From assembly GCA_934502905.1 (NCBI GenBank), contig CAKSVK010000213.1:1-5096 (forward strand): a stretch of DNA of 5,096 bases. Reading direction: 5' to 3'. Positions within the stretch are counted from its first letter, which is position 1. Every line of letters begins with the position of its first letter. The translations under genes were made by a program, and so were the position numbers. The notes beneath the pieces were generated by a model. It saw only the letters and a list, made by a program, of their open reading frames with translations, was not told the DNA's origin and made no database searches. This stretch comes from an uncultured Chitinophagaceae bacterium (lineage in GTDB: Bacteria > Bacteroidota > Bacteroidia > Chitinophagales > Chitinophagaceae). Below are positions 4,213 through 5,096 of the stretch, piece after piece.

Positions 4213-5096
4213 ATGAAACATTCATTCTTATCATTCCTATCAATCGCAACCTTCATGTTGTTAGGGAAAGTCCATGCTCAAACAAGTGAACAAGACAATC
4301 AGCCAAAAAAATACTACACTTTTGAACTAAGAGACAAGGTTACGAGACAATCTGTAACTTATAAAAACAGGTTTGGCATTACACTTTCAGCAGATTTGTA
4401 TATTCCAGATAACTTAGATAAATCCCAAAAGCATGCCGCCATCGTGATTGGCGGCCCCTACGGTGGAGTGAAAGAACAGGGCCCAGGGGTATACGCTCAA
4501 AATATGGCTGAACGTGGATTTGTAGCAATAGCATTTGATGCATCTTACAACGGAGAAAGCAGCGGAGCGCCAAGAAGGGTGTCATCTCCTGATATATTTA
4601 CGGAGGACTTTAGTGCCGGGGTAGACTTTTTAGGAACACAACCGTTTGTTGACAGGTCAAAAGTTGGTGCAATAGGTATCTGCGGAAGTGGCGGCTTTGC
4701 GCTTAATGCAGCCCAGGCAGACAGGAGAATAAAAGCAATTGCAACTGCAAGCATGTATGATATCAGCCGTTCAAAACGTAGCGGAAGAAAGGATGCCATG
4801 ACAGAAGAACAGCGAAGCAAGCGCCTTGACCTGTTTGCCGAACAACGTTGGAAAGATGTTGACAGCGGCTCTCCAAAGTTGGGGTCTCCGTTTCCATCCG
4901 TTCCGGTAGATAAAATCCCGGAGGGTCTCGATCCCATATCCGGAGAGTTCTTTGAGTACTATGGTATGAAACGGGGGCATCATCCGAATGCTACCGGTGC
5001 ATTCACTGTTACAAGTGATATGTCTTTTTTCAATTTTCCCTTACTAAATTACCTCAACACGATCTCTCCCCGTCCGGTTTTATTTCTTGTCGGGGA
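4213..5096 (+). CDS. Alpha/beta hydrolase with Sec signal peptide (copy 2), 3' end outside window
   Basis: An open frame from the ATG at 4213 runs off the window with 294 complete codons, so it is cut by the window and not shown to be a broken gene. Residues 1-22 form a signal peptide I sequence with probable cleavage at VHA|QTSE. It has no lipobox Cys, so the product should be soluble in the periplasm or secreted, unlike copy 1. The mature part is plainly a paralogue: YKNRFGITLSADLYIP (50-65), GGPYGGVKEQ (80-89), AFDASYNGES (107-116) and GICGSGGFAL (155-164). Cys157 is the likely nucleophile. By hand count about two thirds of residues are identical to copy 1 over the block from VYAQNMAERGF to MYDI. 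The catalytic His and the C-terminus, by analogy about 50-60 more residues, lie beyond 5096. Gap to copy 1 is 5 bases. Confidence 0.9.
   Translation, partial: MKHSFLSFLSIATFMLLGKVHAQTSEQDNQPKKYYTFELRDKVTRQSVTYKNRFGITLSADLYIPDNLDKSQKHAAIVIGGPYGGVKEQGPGVYAQNMAERGFVAIAFDASYNGESSGAPRRVSSPDIFTEDFSAGVDFLGTQPFVDRSKVGAIGICGSGGFALNAAQADRRIKAIATASMYDISRSKRSGRKDAMTEEQRSKRLDLFAEQRWKDVDSGSPKLGSPFPSVPVDKIPEGLDPISGEFFEYYGMKRGHHPNATGAFTVTSDMSFFNFPLLNYLNTISPRPVLFLVG

Noticed and set aside
4379..4983. Three reverse-strand open frames of 68 to 130 residues
   Set aside because: They are antisense to the second hydrolase, whose forward frame is open throughout and clearly homologous to copy 1.

Overview
The window looks like a chromosomal segment from a member of the Bacteroidota, probably near Chitinophaga or Sphingobacterium. 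The reasons are the TAnnTTTG -7 promoter boxes in front of all three transcription units, weak or absent Shine-Dalgarno sequences, moderately AT-rich DNA, lipoprotein signals, and one signal peptide that exposes Gln at +1. The genus is a guess. No rRNA, tRNA, insertion sequence, phage gene or CRISPR array is visible.

Layout. (1) 1-906 holds an AraC-family regulator gene with its own promoter. (2) 909-1806, reverse strand, is a two-gene unit: a MarR-family regulator followed by a GNAT acetyltransferase. The two overlap by 8 bases, and the unit converges on the AraC gene with only 2 bases between stop codons. (3) 1807-2064 is a divergent regulatory region with a MarR-type palindrome, a GC-rich hairpin, a pair of 17-bp direct repeats and two promoters. 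(4) 2065 to beyond 5096 is a tight forward operon with gaps of 1, 9 and 5 bases. It encodes a cytoplasmic hexapeptide-repeat sugar O-acetyltransferase, a cyclophilin-like lipoprotein, an alpha/beta hydrolase lipoprotein with a Cys nucleophile, and a second, closely related hydrolase with an ordinary Sec signal peptide. The last gene is cut by the window edge.

How they work together. The most informative signal is regulatory. Just upstream of the operon promoter are two copies of TTGAGCC-N3-CAGCAAA at a 22-bp pitch, ending exactly 21 bp before the -7 box. The AraC gene has a related full copy, also ending exactly 21 bp before its -7 box. The tail of a second copy lies at window bases 1-7, again at the 22-bp pitch. 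This is the geometry expected for an AraC-type activator, and suggests that the 85-906 regulator controls both itself and the distal operon, with the MarR/GNAT unit inserted between them. The MarR gene appears to be autoregulated through a perfect 9-bp-arm palindrome over its own promoter.

The biological role of the operon is not known from sequence. An envelope-located ester, lactone or electrophile-handling function is plausible from the hydrolases, but this is inference.
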